A stretch of DNA of 64,000 nucleotides from an uncultured Opitutia bacterium (GCA_903913915.1 CAIWNE010000070.1:23864-87863), one strand, 5' to 3'. Shown: positions 39,670-47,987, counted from the stretch's first letter. Program-made: numbers and translations. Notes: a model not told the origin generated them from the sequence alone.

Positions 39670-40371
39670 ATGCCCCTCCTCGTTTCCCGTTTCCGGCGGT
39701 TCGTTCTCTGGCTGGTCCTCTTGGCGTCTTTTTTATCCGCTGAAGCCAAGGGGCTCACCGATCAGCAAGCCTTCGAGAGTTACCTGAAGCAGGCCGAGAA
39801 GGGTGACGGCGGCGCGATCTACAGCCTGGGGTTTTGCTACTGGTATGGCCGCGGTGTCGCCAAGGATCCGGTCGAGGCGTATGCCTATTGGAACCTGCGC
39901 GGCATGTCCGATCGCGTGGATGCGCGATACGCCCTCTGGGCCCTGGAGGCCGAAAAGGAAATCACCCCCGAGATTCGTGCGCGCGGCCGGTTGCGAACGA
40001 CGGAACTGCAGGAAAAACTTGATGCGAAGGCCGGGCCAGGGGGGGCTCCTTCCGTCCATCGTCTTACTTATGAGCAGCTTTTTGCCGATTACATGGGCAT
40101 GGTCGAACAGGGTAACATGGGTTATCTCTATAACGTGGGCCTTTGCTATGCGGAGGGCCTGGGCGTGAAGAAAGACCTGGCCGAAGCGTACGCCTACTGG
40201 AGCCTGCGCAGCATGTCCGGCAAACAGGACGCCCGAGGGGGCCTCTCTCTCCTCGAGCAGGAAATCTCGCCGGAGGACAAGCGGCGCGGGCAGCAGCGGC
40301 TGAGCGCTTTGCAGAAGGAAATCGACGACAAGGTTAAAGCCCACAAGGACTCCCTGAAGTCCGTCCAATAG
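39670..40371 (+). CDS. Exported Sel1-like repeat protein
   Basis: A 233-residue protein with a signal peptide (residues about 1-26, RFVLWLVLLASFLSAEA). Two Sel1/TPR-like repeat units are clear: DGGAIYSLGFCYWYGRGVAK then AEAYWNL-like DPVEAYAYWNL, and MGYLYNVGLCYAEGLGVKKD then LAEAYAYWSL. Each is followed by a charged helical linker (ITPEIRARGRLRTTELQEKL; ISPEDKRRGQQRLSALQKEI), so the gene arose by internal duplication. Sel1 repeats mediate protein-protein contacts; no partner is evident. It lies alone between duplicated tRNA-Leu 3' ends, and its base composition looks lower in GC than neighbours, which suggests acquisition. Confidence 0.85.
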   Translation: MPLLVSRFRRFVLWLVLLASFLSAEAKGLTDQQAFESYLKQAEKGDGGAIYSLGFCYWYGRGVAKDPVEAYAYWNLRGMSDRVDARYALWALEAEKEITPEIRARGRLRTTELQEKLDAKAGPGGAPSVHRLTYEQLFADYMGMVEQGNMGYLYNVGLCYAEGLGVKKDLAEAYAYWSLRSMSGKQDARGGLSLLEQEISPEDKRRGQQRLSALQKEIDDKVKAHKDSLKSVQ

Positions 40372-40435
40372 GATTGGCTTATGGCCGGATGGCCGCCGCA
40401 ACCTTCCCGGCTTCTCCTTGGAGTTAAATCCTTCA

Positions 40436-40500
40436 GCGAGCCAGTCTTCCGGTCCCCTTGCTTCGCAGCGGTTCATCATGCCAGCAGATCCCCCCGCGCA
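40436..40500. repeat. F-type repeat
   Basis: CTTGCTTCGCAGCGGTTCAT then CATGCCAGCAG, matching the F copies at 16070 and 25445. AACCGCTAACCGCCAACCGC follows (40510-40529), a heptamer-like run also seen at the edges of B elements. Confidence 0.6.
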
Positions 40501-40556
40501 TGTTTCCCCAACCGCTAACCGCCAACCGCCAACACCTTTCACGCGCGGTCGCCGCG

Positions 40557-40605
40557 CGTGAACAGGGTGCTCGGGGCGGGGGTCGAACCCGCACACCTTG
40601 CGGCG
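40557..40605. repeat. tRNA-Leu 3' end direct repeat (possible attL)
   Basis: Identical to 39534-39582 over 49 bp, including 11 bp past the tRNA 3' end. See the mini-island entry. Confidence 0.8.
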
Positions 40606-40648
40606 CCAGAACCTAAATCTGGTGTGTCTGCCATTCCACCACCCGAGC
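40568..40648 (-). tRNA. tRNA-Leu (anticodon TAG)
   Basis: The minus strand reads GCTCGGGTGGTGGAATGGCA at the 5' end and folds as a class II tRNA. The acceptor is GCTCGGG/CCCGAGC, the anticodon stem CCAGA/TCTGG encloses loop TTTAGGT (anticodon TAG, reads CUA), there is a variable arm, and the T arm is GCGGG-TTCGACC-CCCGC. The discriminator base is A and CCA is not encoded. Its 3' part is duplicated at 39534-39582. Confidence 0.95.
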
Positions 40649-40695
40649 GAAACCTGTGCGATGAGGTTTGCGCGTCGGACGGCGGAGGCAAGCGC

Positions 40696-41601
40696 TTACG
40701 CTAAGCGGCCGAGGGGCGAACCGACCTTGGCGTAGACTTCCACGGCGGTTTCGCCGGCGTGGATGAGGTCATCCTCGAGCTTGATGCGGCCGGGCTCGAA
40801 GATGGTCGCGACGAACGATCCTCCGAAGCGGAAGTAGCCTTTCTCATCGCCCTTCGCGACGGCCTGGCCTGGCTGGTACGTCTCGATGATGGTGCCGACG
40901 TTCGTGGCGCCGACGGAGACCATGGTGACGAGGCCGAACGGGCCGGCGTCGATGGTCACGCGCTGGCGTTTGTTCTGCCAGAGGTACGACGCGCGCCGAC
41001 GGAGCGCGATCGGGTTGACGGAGTAGAGCTGGCCTTTGGCGAGCACGGGCTCGCCGGGCACGCCGGCGACAGGGAAGTGGAAGCGATGGTAGTCGACGGG
41101 GCAGAGGCGCGAGCAGACGACGGTGCCGCGCGCGTAGCGTTCGGCGAGCGCGCGGTCCGCGACGAGCGCGGCCATGTCGAACGTCTGACCCTTGGCGAAG
41201 ATGCCCTTCACGCGCGAGGCGTCGGGGAAGCCGAGGTGACGTCCGTCCGCCGGCAGCACGGCCATCTCGGCGCGCGGGTCGACCGGGCGGGCCTCGGCCT
41301 TGAGCTTGCGGTAGAAGAAATCGTTGAAGGTCCGATACGACTTCAGGTCGGAGTCCGCGAATTCGTCCGGATTCAGGCCGAAGGCCTTCACGAAGGGCTC
41401 GACGCGACGCGCGCTGCTCGGGCGATCCATGGCCCAGCCGTACAATCTGGAGAAAAGGCCCCGTTTGACCACCGCATGGAGGGTCAGCTTGCCGAGCGGG
41501 TTGCCGTAGATGCGACGCAGCCAGGCCTCGCCGTAGACCTGTTCGGTCTCCATGCGGCCGGTGTGGCGGTTGAAGAGGGTGATGGGGGCGTCGACTTCCA
41601 T
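40696..41601 (-). CDS. psd: Phosphatidylserine decarboxylase
   Basis: A membrane-associated pyruvoyl enzyme that converts phosphatidylserine to phosphatidylethanolamine. The 301-residue protein has YRTFNDFFYRKL, AVLPADGRHLGF, CPVDYHRFHFPVAGV, the YSVNPIALRR region, VGATNVGTI and the C-terminal self-cleavage site FRFGGSFVATIFEPG. There the Ser of GGS becomes the pyruvoyl group (LGST in E. coli). ATG at 41601 (MEVDAPITLFNRHTG) best matches the family N-terminus; an earlier in-frame ATG at 41640 would add 13 residues. With the desaturase and CFA-like genes it belongs to membrane-lipid synthesis. It is divergent from the ClpP-like gene at 41667. Confidence 0.95.
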   Translation of the reverse strand: MEVDAPITLFNRHTGRMETEQVYGEAWLRRIYGNPLGKLTLHAVVKRGLFSRLYGWAMDRPSSARRVEPFVKAFGLNPDEFADSDLKSYRTFNDFFYRKLKAEARPVDPRAEMAVLPADGRHLGFPDASRVKGIFAKGQTFDMAALVADRALAERYARGTVVCSRLCPVDYHRFHFPVAGVPGEPVLAKGQLYSVNPIALRRRASYLWQNKRQRVTIDAGPFGLVTMVSVGATNVGTIIETYQPGQAVAKGDEKGYFRFGGSFVATIFEPGRIKLEDDLIHAGETAVEVYAKVGSPLGRLA

Positions 41602-41666
41602 GCGGGCAGATTTGCCAAAAAAGGACTTCAAGGGAACCATTTATCTGTCAAAACAGTCTTCTCCCC

Positions 41667-42860
41667 ATGTCGCGCCTGGCCCTTGTCCTTCTTTTCTTCT
41701 CAGCGCTCGTCATGGCCCAGCAGGGGCCCGTCAAGAAGACCCCCGAGACCATCAAGGCCGAGATCGAGACGGACGTCATCCGCGCGCGCCTGGAGCTCGC
41801 CTCCTCCCAGCGCCGCCTCGCCGCGCTGACGCAGACGCTCGAGCTTCGTAAGCTCGAGGCCGAAGCCGCTCTCCGCGCCGCCCGCGCCGACGCCGCCGCC
41901 GCGCCGGCCGACGCCGAGCAGACGAAGCTCAAGCTCGAAGCCGCCCTGGCCAACGCCAAGGCCGCCGTCGCTTCCGCCGACAAGGATCGCGCCCGCGCCG
42001 AACTCGAAGTCCAGGCCCGCCTCGCCACCGCCGAGGTCTCCGTCGAATACGCCAAGGTCGCCTCCGTCGCCCAGATCGCCCGCCTCCAGCAGAAGGCCGC
42101 CGACATCGCCAGCGGCGCCAAGGTCTCCTACCCGAAGGATCCGCTCGTCGACGGCGTGCTGCACATCTCCGATCGCCGTATCCCGTTCAACGGACGCGTC
42201 GACGACAAGCTGGCCGACTTCGTCTGCGGCCGCATCGCCTTCTACAACGCCGTCGACGCCGAGGCGCCGATCTTCATCGTCATCGACCGTTCGCCGGGCG
42301 GCTCGGTGATGTCGGGCTACATGATCCTGCAGGCGATGGAGACCTCGAAGGCTCCGGTCTATGTCGTCGTGAAGGGCTACGCCGCCTCGATGGCCGCGAT
42401 CATCACCACCCTCGCCAAGCGTTCGTTCGTCTACCCGAACACGATCGTGCTGCACCACCAGGCCGCCACGGGCCTGAGCGGTAACATCACCCAGCTCCAG
42501 GAGCAGCTCAAGTGGTCCAAGGTCTGGTGCGAGCGCATCTTCGTGAAGGTCGCCGCGCGCATCGGCACGACCGTCGAGGACTTCGTCGCCCAGATGTACA
42601 AGGGCGTCTCGACCGGCGACTGGAAGGTCCTCGGCGACGAGGCCGGCCGCCGCAAGTGGGTCACCGACGTGGTCGACCGCATGTCCGAGGACGGCATGAT
42701 CGTGGCCGCCGCCGCGCCGGTCGTCGTGCCCGAGCCTAATCCCGACGGCTTCAACGCCGCCAAGGGCCAGGACGGACGCGTGCGCCAGCCGCTCCCGCCG
42801 CTCGGTCCGTGCGACATCTGGTGGATGTACGACCCCACCGTCGAATTCGTCCTCCGCTGA
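41667..42860 (+). CDS. Exported ClpP-like serine protease with N-terminal coiled coil
   Basis: A 397-residue protein that begins with a signal peptide (MSRLALVLLFFSALVMAQQ). A long Ala/Lys/Glu/Arg-rich helix or coiled coil follows (residues about 25-145), then a ClpP/crotonase-fold domain (about 150-340). The ClpP motifs are present: IDRSPGGSVMSGYMILQAM, VKGYAASMAAIITTLAKRS with probable nucleophile Ser241, and IVLHHQ with probable His264. The C-terminus ends with the unusual WWMYDPTVEFVLR. Canonical ClpP is cytosolic and works with an ATPase. An exported version with its own coiled coil must act differently, perhaps as an oligomer in the periplasm; this is inference. A paralogue follows after 20 bp, so they form an operon. 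Confidence 0.85.
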   Translation: MSRLALVLLFFSALVMAQQGPVKKTPETIKAEIETDVIRARLELASSQRRLAALTQTLELRKLEAEAALRAARADAAAAPADAEQTKLKLEAALANAKAAVASADKDRARAELEVQARLATAEVSVEYAKVASVAQIARLQQKAADIASGAKVSYPKDPLVDGVLHISDRRIPFNGRVDDKLADFVCGRIAFYNAVDAEAPIFIVIDRSPGGSVMSGYMILQAMETSKAPVYVVVKGYAASMAAIITTLAKRSFVYPNTIVLHHQAATGLSGNITQLQEQLKWSKVWCERIFVKVAARIGTTVEDFVAQMYKGVSTGDWKVLGDEAGRRKWVTDVVDRMSEDGMIVAAAAPVVVPEPNPDGFNAAKGQDGRVRQPLPPLGPCDIWWMYDPTVEFVLR

Positions 42861-42880
42861 TTTCAAGACAAACAAACCTC

Positions 42881-44347
42881 ATGCATCTCCGCACCTCCCT
42901 CCGCGTCCTCGCGCTCGCCGCCCTGCTGGCTCAGCCCGCGTTCGCCAAGCCGGCCAAGACGACGTCGCCCGCCGTCGCCGCTCCGGCCGCCGACGATCCG
43001 ACCTCCGACGATCCGTCGGCTCCGCCGCCCCGCGCTCCCGCGGCGACGCCGACGGCTCCGGCCGGAACGACCCCGGCCGCGCACCCCGCCGCTCCCGCTC
43101 CTGCCGCCGCCCAGCCGACCGTCGCTCCGCAGGGCGCTCCTGCCCAGCGCGACGAGCTCTCGCCCGAGCAGAAGGCCGCGCTCAAGGAAGCCGACCGCAT
43201 GCGCATCGAGAAGGCGCGCATCGACGCCGAGGTCGCCCTCGCCGAAGCCAAGCGCGCCGAAGAACTCGCGCCGCTCAACGCCGAGGTCGCCCGCCTGACC
43301 GCCGAGCGTTCGCTGCGTCTCGCCAAGGCTTCCGCCGAGGCCGCCGCCCTCGACGACGAGCGCGCCAAGCTCGAGCGCCAGGCCGGCCTCGAAGCCGCCC
43401 GTTCGTCCGCCCGCCTGACCGAGCGCTCGAACAAGATCCGCGAACTCGAGGCCGAGGCCAAGCAGCTCCAGCTCGAGGCCGCCAACACCGTCGCGCGCCT
43501 CTCCAACGAGATCCAGCGCTTCCAGAAGGAAGACGAGGCCCGCAAGGTCGCCAGCAAGGCCAAGCCGAAGTACCTCAAGGATCCGCTCGTCGACGGCGTC
43601 CTGTACGTCAGCGACCGCCGCATCGCGCTCAACGGCGCCGTGACCGAACAGCTCGCCGATTACGTCTGCACCCGCATCTCCTTCTATAACAACCAGTCTT
43701 CGGAATTCCCGATCTTCATCGTCGTCGACAACTCCCCGGGCGGCTCCGTCGCCGCGGGCTACCAGATCCAGAAGGCCATGGCCGCCTCCAAGGCGCCGGT
43801 GCACGTCGTCGTGAAGGGCTTCGCCGCCTCGATGACCGCCGTGATCACCACGCTCGCCGAGCGTTCCTACTGCTACCCGAACACCATCATCCTCCACCAT
43901 CAGGCCTCGAACACCCTCCGCGGGAACATGACCGTGCTCAAGGAACAGATCGACTTCACCAACCAGTGGTTCGACCGCCTCGCCACGCCGATCGCCAAGA
44001 AGATGGGCATCTCGCTCCAGGAGTTCGTGAAGCAGATGTACGCCAATGATTCCACCGGCGACTGGCAGGCGTTCGGCGACAAGGCCAAGGAGCTCAAGTG
44101 GGTGGACCACGTCGTCGAGCGCATCGAGGAGACCGCCGTGCTCGACCTCCTGCCCGCGCCGCCCTCTCCTCCGGCCATGATGCCGCAGACCCAGCCCCTC
44201 CCCCAGCCGCCGACCCGCACCGAGATCTCCGGGGTGGTCACCAAGGTCGACGACAAGGGACGTCCGTATTTCGAGCTGCCGACCCTCGCCAATCCGTTCG
44301 ACGCCTGGTGGCTCTACGACCCGCAGGGCCTGTATCGCGCTCGCTGA
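42881..44347 (+). CDS. Exported ClpP-like serine protease with Pro/Ala linker and coiled coil
   Basis: A 488-residue paralogue of the preceding gene. It has a signal peptide (MHLRTSLRVLALAALLAQPA), then a Pro/Ala-rich linker (about residues 25-90), a long charged coiled coil (about 92-225), and the ClpP-like domain (about 230-420). That domain has VDNSPGGSVAAGYQIQKAM, VKGFAASMTAVITTLAERS (probable Ser317) and IILHHQ (probable His340). A Pro-rich segment and a C-terminal strand region ending FDAWWLYDPQGLYRAR follow, echoing WWMYDP in its partner. The tandem arrangement, 20-bp spacing and shared tail suggest a hetero-oligomeric complex. A strong terminator lies at 44546. Confidence 0.85.
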   Translation: MHLRTSLRVLALAALLAQPAFAKPAKTTSPAVAAPAADDPTSDDPSAPPPRAPAATPTAPAGTTPAAHPAAPAPAAAQPTVAPQGAPAQRDELSPEQKAALKEADRMRIEKARIDAEVALAEAKRAEELAPLNAEVARLTAERSLRLAKASAEAAALDDERAKLERQAGLEAARSSARLTERSNKIRELEAEAKQLQLEAANTVARLSNEIQRFQKEDEARKVASKAKPKYLKDPLVDGVLYVSDRRIALNGAVTEQLADYVCTRISFYNNQSSEFPIFIVVDNSPGGSVAAGYQIQKAMAASKAPVHVVVKGFAASMTAVITTLAERSYCYPNTIILHHQASNTLRGNMTVLKEQIDFTNQWFDRLATPIAKKMGISLQEFVKQMYANDSTGDWQAFGDKAKELKWVDHVVERIEETAVLDLLPAPPSPPAMMPQTQPLPQPPTRTEISGVVTKVDDKGRPYFELPTLANPFDAWWLYDPQGLYRAR

Positions 44348-44413
44348 GCGCAACGCGGCAGAGCCGCGCGGGGAACTGCTGGCATGGTGAACAGCTGCGA
44401 AGCCGTTGCCTCG

Positions 44414-44519
44414 GGTAGGGTCGGGACCGTGTCACGACATAGCCTGTATTGAGGTAGGGACAGCACCACGTGCTGTCCTCGGTGCCTCGGGGCAGGGCCG
44501 AGCATCCCTGCTCGGCCGC
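44414..44519. repeat. G, D and half-A palindromes in a row
   Basis: 44414-44445 is G type (GGTAGGGTCGGGACCGTG then TCACGACATAGCC), 44453-44478 is D type (GGTAGGGACAGCACCACG then TGCTGTCC), and 44491-44519 is half an A element (GGCAGGGCCGAGCATCCC then TGCTCGGCCGC). An F copy precedes them at 44365. Gene-free stretch: 44348-44851. Confidence 0.75.
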
Positions 44520-44545
44520 AGCCAATCAAGTTGGCTGCTCTAGCC

Positions 44546-44570
44546 AAGGCCGCCTGCGGGCGGCCTTTTT
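44546..44570 (+). terminator. Intrinsic terminator
   Basis: A 9-bp stem AAGGCCGCC/GGCGGCCTT with a TGCG loop, followed by TTTTTGTTTT. It ends the transcript of the two exported ClpP-like genes about 200 bp beyond the second stop, so the repeats at 44365-44519 are part of that mRNA. Confidence 0.85.
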
Positions 44571-44587
44571 GTTTTGGGCGGTATGAA

Positions 44588-44765
44588 CTCAAAGGGGAGA
44601 CCGGAAACCGGAAAGGATGCTGAGGTGGACTCATTTTCGGGTCTCAGGTCTCGGCTGCAGGTGCGGGGACGGGTGCAGGTTCTGGTTCAGGCCCGGGACC
44701 TGTACCCGCAGCCGAGACCTGAACCAGGTGCCCGGTGCCGAGACCAAGGACCCGAAATTTCAGCC
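44588..44765 (+). repeat. Long palindromic B element
   Basis: The head is CTCAAAGGGGAGACCGG and AAACCGGAAAGGATGCTGAG, then CATTTTCGGGTCTCAGGTCT. 44646-44658 (AGGTCTCGGCTGC) pairs perfectly with 44708-44720 (GCAGCCGAGACCT), and GGGTGCAGGT/ACCTGTACCC pairs inside, so a large stem-loop is predicted. It lies 86 bp upstream of the cytochrome gene. Confidence 0.7.
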
Positions 44766-44851
44766 TCGTCGTAATCATACCAAGCCTGCCGTTAACCGGC
44801 CTTTTGATTTGCGGGGTCTCGGGGATTAAACTTCCTCGGCATACACCCCTT

Positions 44852-46420
44852 ATGCGCACCTCGTCGCTTCTCGCCCTTCTGGCTTCGCTCGTCTTCGTGA
44901 CGGCGGCCGAAGACGGCGCCCAAGTCTACAACTCCCTCTGCGTCGCCTGTCACGGCCCCGACGGCAAGGGCCTCAACGGCCTGCCGCCGTTCGTCGGCAG
45001 CGACTGGCCCAAGGGCCCGGCCGCTCGCTCGATCAAGATCGTGCTCAACGGCCTGACCGGCCCGGTCGACGTCGCCGGCAAGACCTACAACATCGACATG
45101 CCGCCCCAAGGCGCCGTCCTCAGCGACGAGAAGATCGCCGCCGCGCTGACCTACGTGCGCGCCACCTTCGCCAACGGCGCGGGCCCGGTGACCGCCGATG
45201 AGGTCAAGGCCGTGCGGGCCGCGACCGCCAAGCGCACGACGCCTTGGACCGCCGAGGAGCTGCTCAAGGCCCATCCGTTCCCGCCCACCAAGTCTCCGCT
45301 CAAGCACCTCGTGGCCACCGTCTACGAAGGCAAGTGGAAGGAGATGCCCGACTTCTCGATGCTCAAGCCCGTGCTGATGGAAGACTTCAACGTCGGCATC
45401 ATCGATCCCGCCCAGTCCGGCCGTAAGGAATATTACGCCGTGGTCTGGACCGCGCAGTTCGACGCCTCCGAGGAGGGCAAGTATCTCTTCACCTTCGATT
45501 GCGACGACTTCGGCTCGCTCTACGTCGGCGGCGAACGCATCGCCGAGGTCAAGGGCATCGGTCCCCTCGGCAAGCGCAGCAAGGAAGTGCCGGTCATGCT
45601 CAAGAAAGGCCTGACCCCCCTCCGCGTCGAATACGTCCAGTATGGCGCCAACGCCGCCGTCGTCCTCGCCGTCAAGGGCCCGAAGGACAAGACCCCGCGC
45701 GCCCTCTCCAACACCAAGCTCAAGGTCGTGAAGGAGAAGGTCTCGATCCCGATCCAGCCTAAGGATGGCGTCGCCGCGATCTACCGCAACTTCATCGACA
45801 ACACCACGCCCCGCGCGATCGGCATCGGCTTCCCGAACGGCTTGAACATCGCCTACAGCGCCGACGACGTCGCCGCCGAGCTCTTCTGGAACGGCAAGTT
45901 CATGGACGGCGGCCACCACTGGACCGACCGTGGCGCCGGCAACGAGCCGCCTGCGGGCACCAACGTGATCAAGCTCTCCGACGGCCAAGGCATCCTCCTC
46001 GAAGGCGCCGCCGGCAACGTCGTCCGTTACGGGCGCGAGAAGGAAGGCAGCGAATGGAAGTTCTTCCCGGTCAACGTCGCCGCCGAGTTCAAGGGCTACG
46101 ACCTCGACAAGGCCGGCAATCCGACCTTCCGCGCCTCCGGCGAAGGCTTCGCCGTCAGCGACGCCTGGGTGCCCGAGGAAGTCTCCGGCAAGGCCACCCT
46201 CACGCGTACGCTCAAGGTGACCGGCGACAAGCCCGTCGTCATCGTGCTCGCCCGCGGCCTCGCCGTCAGCGGTCCGACCGACGGCGTCGCCGAACTCGCC
46301 GGCGGGCTGCTCGTGCGCGCCATCAGCGGTCCGGCCCCCAAAGCCAACGCCAACGACAAGAGCCTCACCGTCACGCTCAAGCCCGGCGAGACCGCCGTGC
46401 TCGGGTACTCCTACCGCTAA
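44852..46420 (+). CDS. Exported c-type cytochrome fused to a PA14-like and a sugar-binding-like domain
   Basis: A 522-residue periplasmic protein. The signal peptide is MRTSSLLALLASLVFVTAA. A single-haem cytochrome c domain follows (SLCVACHGPDGKGLNGLPPF, with a probable axial Met in NIDMPPQG). It matches the C-terminal cytochrome module of the 31390 protein, including a shared linker rich in TADEVKAVRA-type sequence. Residues about 180-290 (DASEEGKYLFTFDCDDFGSL, then YVGGERI) look PA14-like. The rest contains IGIGFPNGLNIAYSADD and FKGYDLDKAGNPTF, a domain shared with the pentahaem protein at 58460. It is followed after 23 bp by a propeller protein, so the pair probably forms an electron-transfer dehydrogenase complex. 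Confidence 0.85.
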   Translation: MRTSSLLALLASLVFVTAAEDGAQVYNSLCVACHGPDGKGLNGLPPFVGSDWPKGPAARSIKIVLNGLTGPVDVAGKTYNIDMPPQGAVLSDEKIAAALTYVRATFANGAGPVTADEVKAVRAATAKRTTPWTAEELLKAHPFPPTKSPLKHLVATVYEGKWKEMPDFSMLKPVLMEDFNVGIIDPAQSGRKEYYAVVWTAQFDASEEGKYLFTFDCDDFGSLYVGGERIAEVKGIGPLGKRSKEVPVMLKKGLTPLRVEYVQYGANAAVVLAVKGPKDKTPRALSNTKLKVVKEKVSIPIQPKDGVAAIYRNFIDNTTPRAIGIGFPNGLNIAYSADDVAAELFWNGKFMDGGHHWTDRGAGNEPPAGTNVIKLSDGQGILLEGAAGNVVRYGREKEGSEWKFFPVNVAAEFKGYDLDKAGNPTFRASGEGFAVSDAWVPEEVSGKATLTRTLKVTGDKPVVIVLARGLAVSGPTDGVAELAGGLLVRAISGPAPKANANDKSLTVTLKPGETAVLGYSYR

Positions 46421-46443
46421 TCCCTTCCACGGAAACCAACCTT

Positions 46444-47931
46444 ATGAAGCATCTCTCCTTCCTCCTCGTCCTCGCCGGCCTTGCCGCCGCGTCGGTCGCC
46501 GCCCCCGCGGGCAAGGTCGACACCTCGGCCTCGGAGTCGCGCCAGTCCGAGTTCTACGATCGCGTCGAGATCCCGCTGCCCGCCGGCGAGGTCTGCGAAG
46601 TGTCGTCGATCGCGCTCATGCCCGGCAAGAAGGTCGCCATCGGCACGCGCCGCGGCGACGTCTGGATCGCCGAAGGCGCCTATGACGCCGACCTCTCCAA
46701 GATCAAGTGGACCAAGTTCGCCTCCAACCTCCACGAACCCCTCGGCATGTTCTGGAAGGACGGTTCGATCTACGCGATGCAGCGTCCGGAGTTCACGCGC
46801 CTGACCGACAAGGACGGCGACGGCCGCGCCGACAGCTTCGACACCGTGTGCTCGAAGTGGGGCATCAACGGCGACTACCACGAATACGCCTGGGGCTCCG
46901 AGCCGGACAAGAACGGCGACGTCTGGATGGTCCTCTGCCTGACCGGCTCGTTCCACGCCCATTCGCCTTGGCGCGGCTGGTGCGCGCGCATCACGCCCGA
47001 CGGCAAGTTCATCCCGACGGCCTCGGGCATCCGCTCGCCGGGCGGCATCGGCGCCAACGACAAGGGCGACATGTTCTACACCGACAACCAGGGCGTGTGG
47101 AACGGCGCCTCCGCGCTCAAGTGGCTCCGCCCCGGATCGTTCCAGGGCAACCCCACCGGCAACAAGTCCGCCGCGCTCCTCGACTTCCCCGCGCCGCCCG
47201 AGCCGACCAGCGGTTCGCGCATCCTCACCGAGCGCCTGAAGTATCCCGAGTTCGTGCCTCCGTCCGTGATTCTGCCGCACGGAATCGTCGGCAACTCGCC
47301 GTCCGGCATCGCGTGCGACATGACCAAGGGCAAGTTCGGCCCGTGGGAAAGCCAGATGCTCGTCGGCGAGCAGACCGCTTCGCAGGTGCAGCGCATCAAC
47401 CTCGAGTTCGTCAACGGCCTCTACCAGGGCGCCGTGTTCCATTTCCTCGGCGGCTTCGAAGCCGGCCTGATCCCCGTCCGCATGGATCAGGAAGACGGCA
47501 CGATGTTCGTCGGCGGTTCCAACCGCGGCTGGGGGTCGCGCGGTTCCAAGCCGTTCACCTTCGAGCGCGTGCGCTTCAAGGGCAAGGTGCCGTTCGAGAT
47601 GCATGACATCTCCGCCCGCCATGACGGCTTCGAGGTCACCTTCACCCATCCCGTCGACGCCGTCGCGGCCGCCGACCTGAAGAACTACTCGATGGATACC
47701 TTCACGTACATCTACCAGTCGAGCTACGGCAGCCCCGAGGTCGACCAGACCACGCCGACCGTCAAGTCCGCCACCGTCTCCGCCGACGGCCTCAAGGTCC
47801 GCCTCGTGGTCGACGGCCTCGTCCGCGGCCACATCCATCACCTCCTCCTCGGCGACATCAAGTCCAAGGCCGGCGACACCCTCTGGCACAACCAAGGCTG
47901 GTACACGCTCAACGAGATCCCGGCCAAGTAA
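46444..47931 (+). CDS. Exported beta-propeller dehydrogenase-like protein
   Basis: A 495-residue periplasmic protein. The signal peptide is MKHLSFLLVLAGLAAASVAA. The mature part has propeller-type blades such as VSSIALMPGKKVAIGTRRGD, LHEPLGMFWKDGSIYAMQRP and SGIRSPGGIGANDKGDMFYT. HEPLG, RSPGG and the GG(S/T)RGWGSRG stretch are shared with the partner-type protein at 60517 and with the propeller of the 31390 protein. A C-terminal beta domain (VTFTHPVDAVAAADLKNYSM) follows. It probably oxidises a sugar or polyol and reduces the cytochrome encoded just upstream; the substrate and cofactor are unknown. A clear intrinsic terminator lies 57 bp after the stop. Confidence 0.85.
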   Translation: MKHLSFLLVLAGLAAASVAAPAGKVDTSASESRQSEFYDRVEIPLPAGEVCEVSSIALMPGKKVAIGTRRGDVWIAEGAYDADLSKIKWTKFASNLHEPLGMFWKDGSIYAMQRPEFTRLTDKDGDGRADSFDTVCSKWGINGDYHEYAWGSEPDKNGDVWMVLCLTGSFHAHSPWRGWCARITPDGKFIPTASGIRSPGGIGANDKGDMFYTDNQGVWNGASALKWLRPGSFQGNPTGNKSAALLDFPAPPEPTSGSRILTERLKYPEFVPPSVILPHGIVGNSPSGIACDMTKGKFGPWESQMLVGEQTASQVQRINLEFVNGLYQGAVFHFLGGFEAGLIPVRMDQEDGTMFVGGSNRGWGSRGSKPFTFERVRFKGKVPFEMHDISARHDGFEVTFTHPVDAVAAADLKNYSMDTFTYIYQSSYGSPEVDQTTPTVKSATVSADGLKVRLVVDGLVRGHIHHLLLGDIKSKAGDTLWHNQGWYTLNEIPAK

Positions 47932-47987
47932 GCCATTCGCCGGAGAACCAGCCGGCAAGGTGGACGGCTGCGAAGCAGAAGGAAGGG

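Larger units (their letters stand above)
39534..40605. mobile_element. Possible tRNA-Leu-integrated mini-island
   Basis: Bounded by 49-bp direct repeats, of which the right one is inside the intact tRNA-Leu gene. The orientation (intact tRNA, cargo beyond its 3' end, then a 3'-end copy) is that expected for site-specific integration. The only gene inside is the Sel1-repeat gene, which looks less GC-rich than its neighbours. No integrase is present, so this is a remnant, a non-autonomous element, or the trace of a decayed second tRNA gene. Confidence 0.45.
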
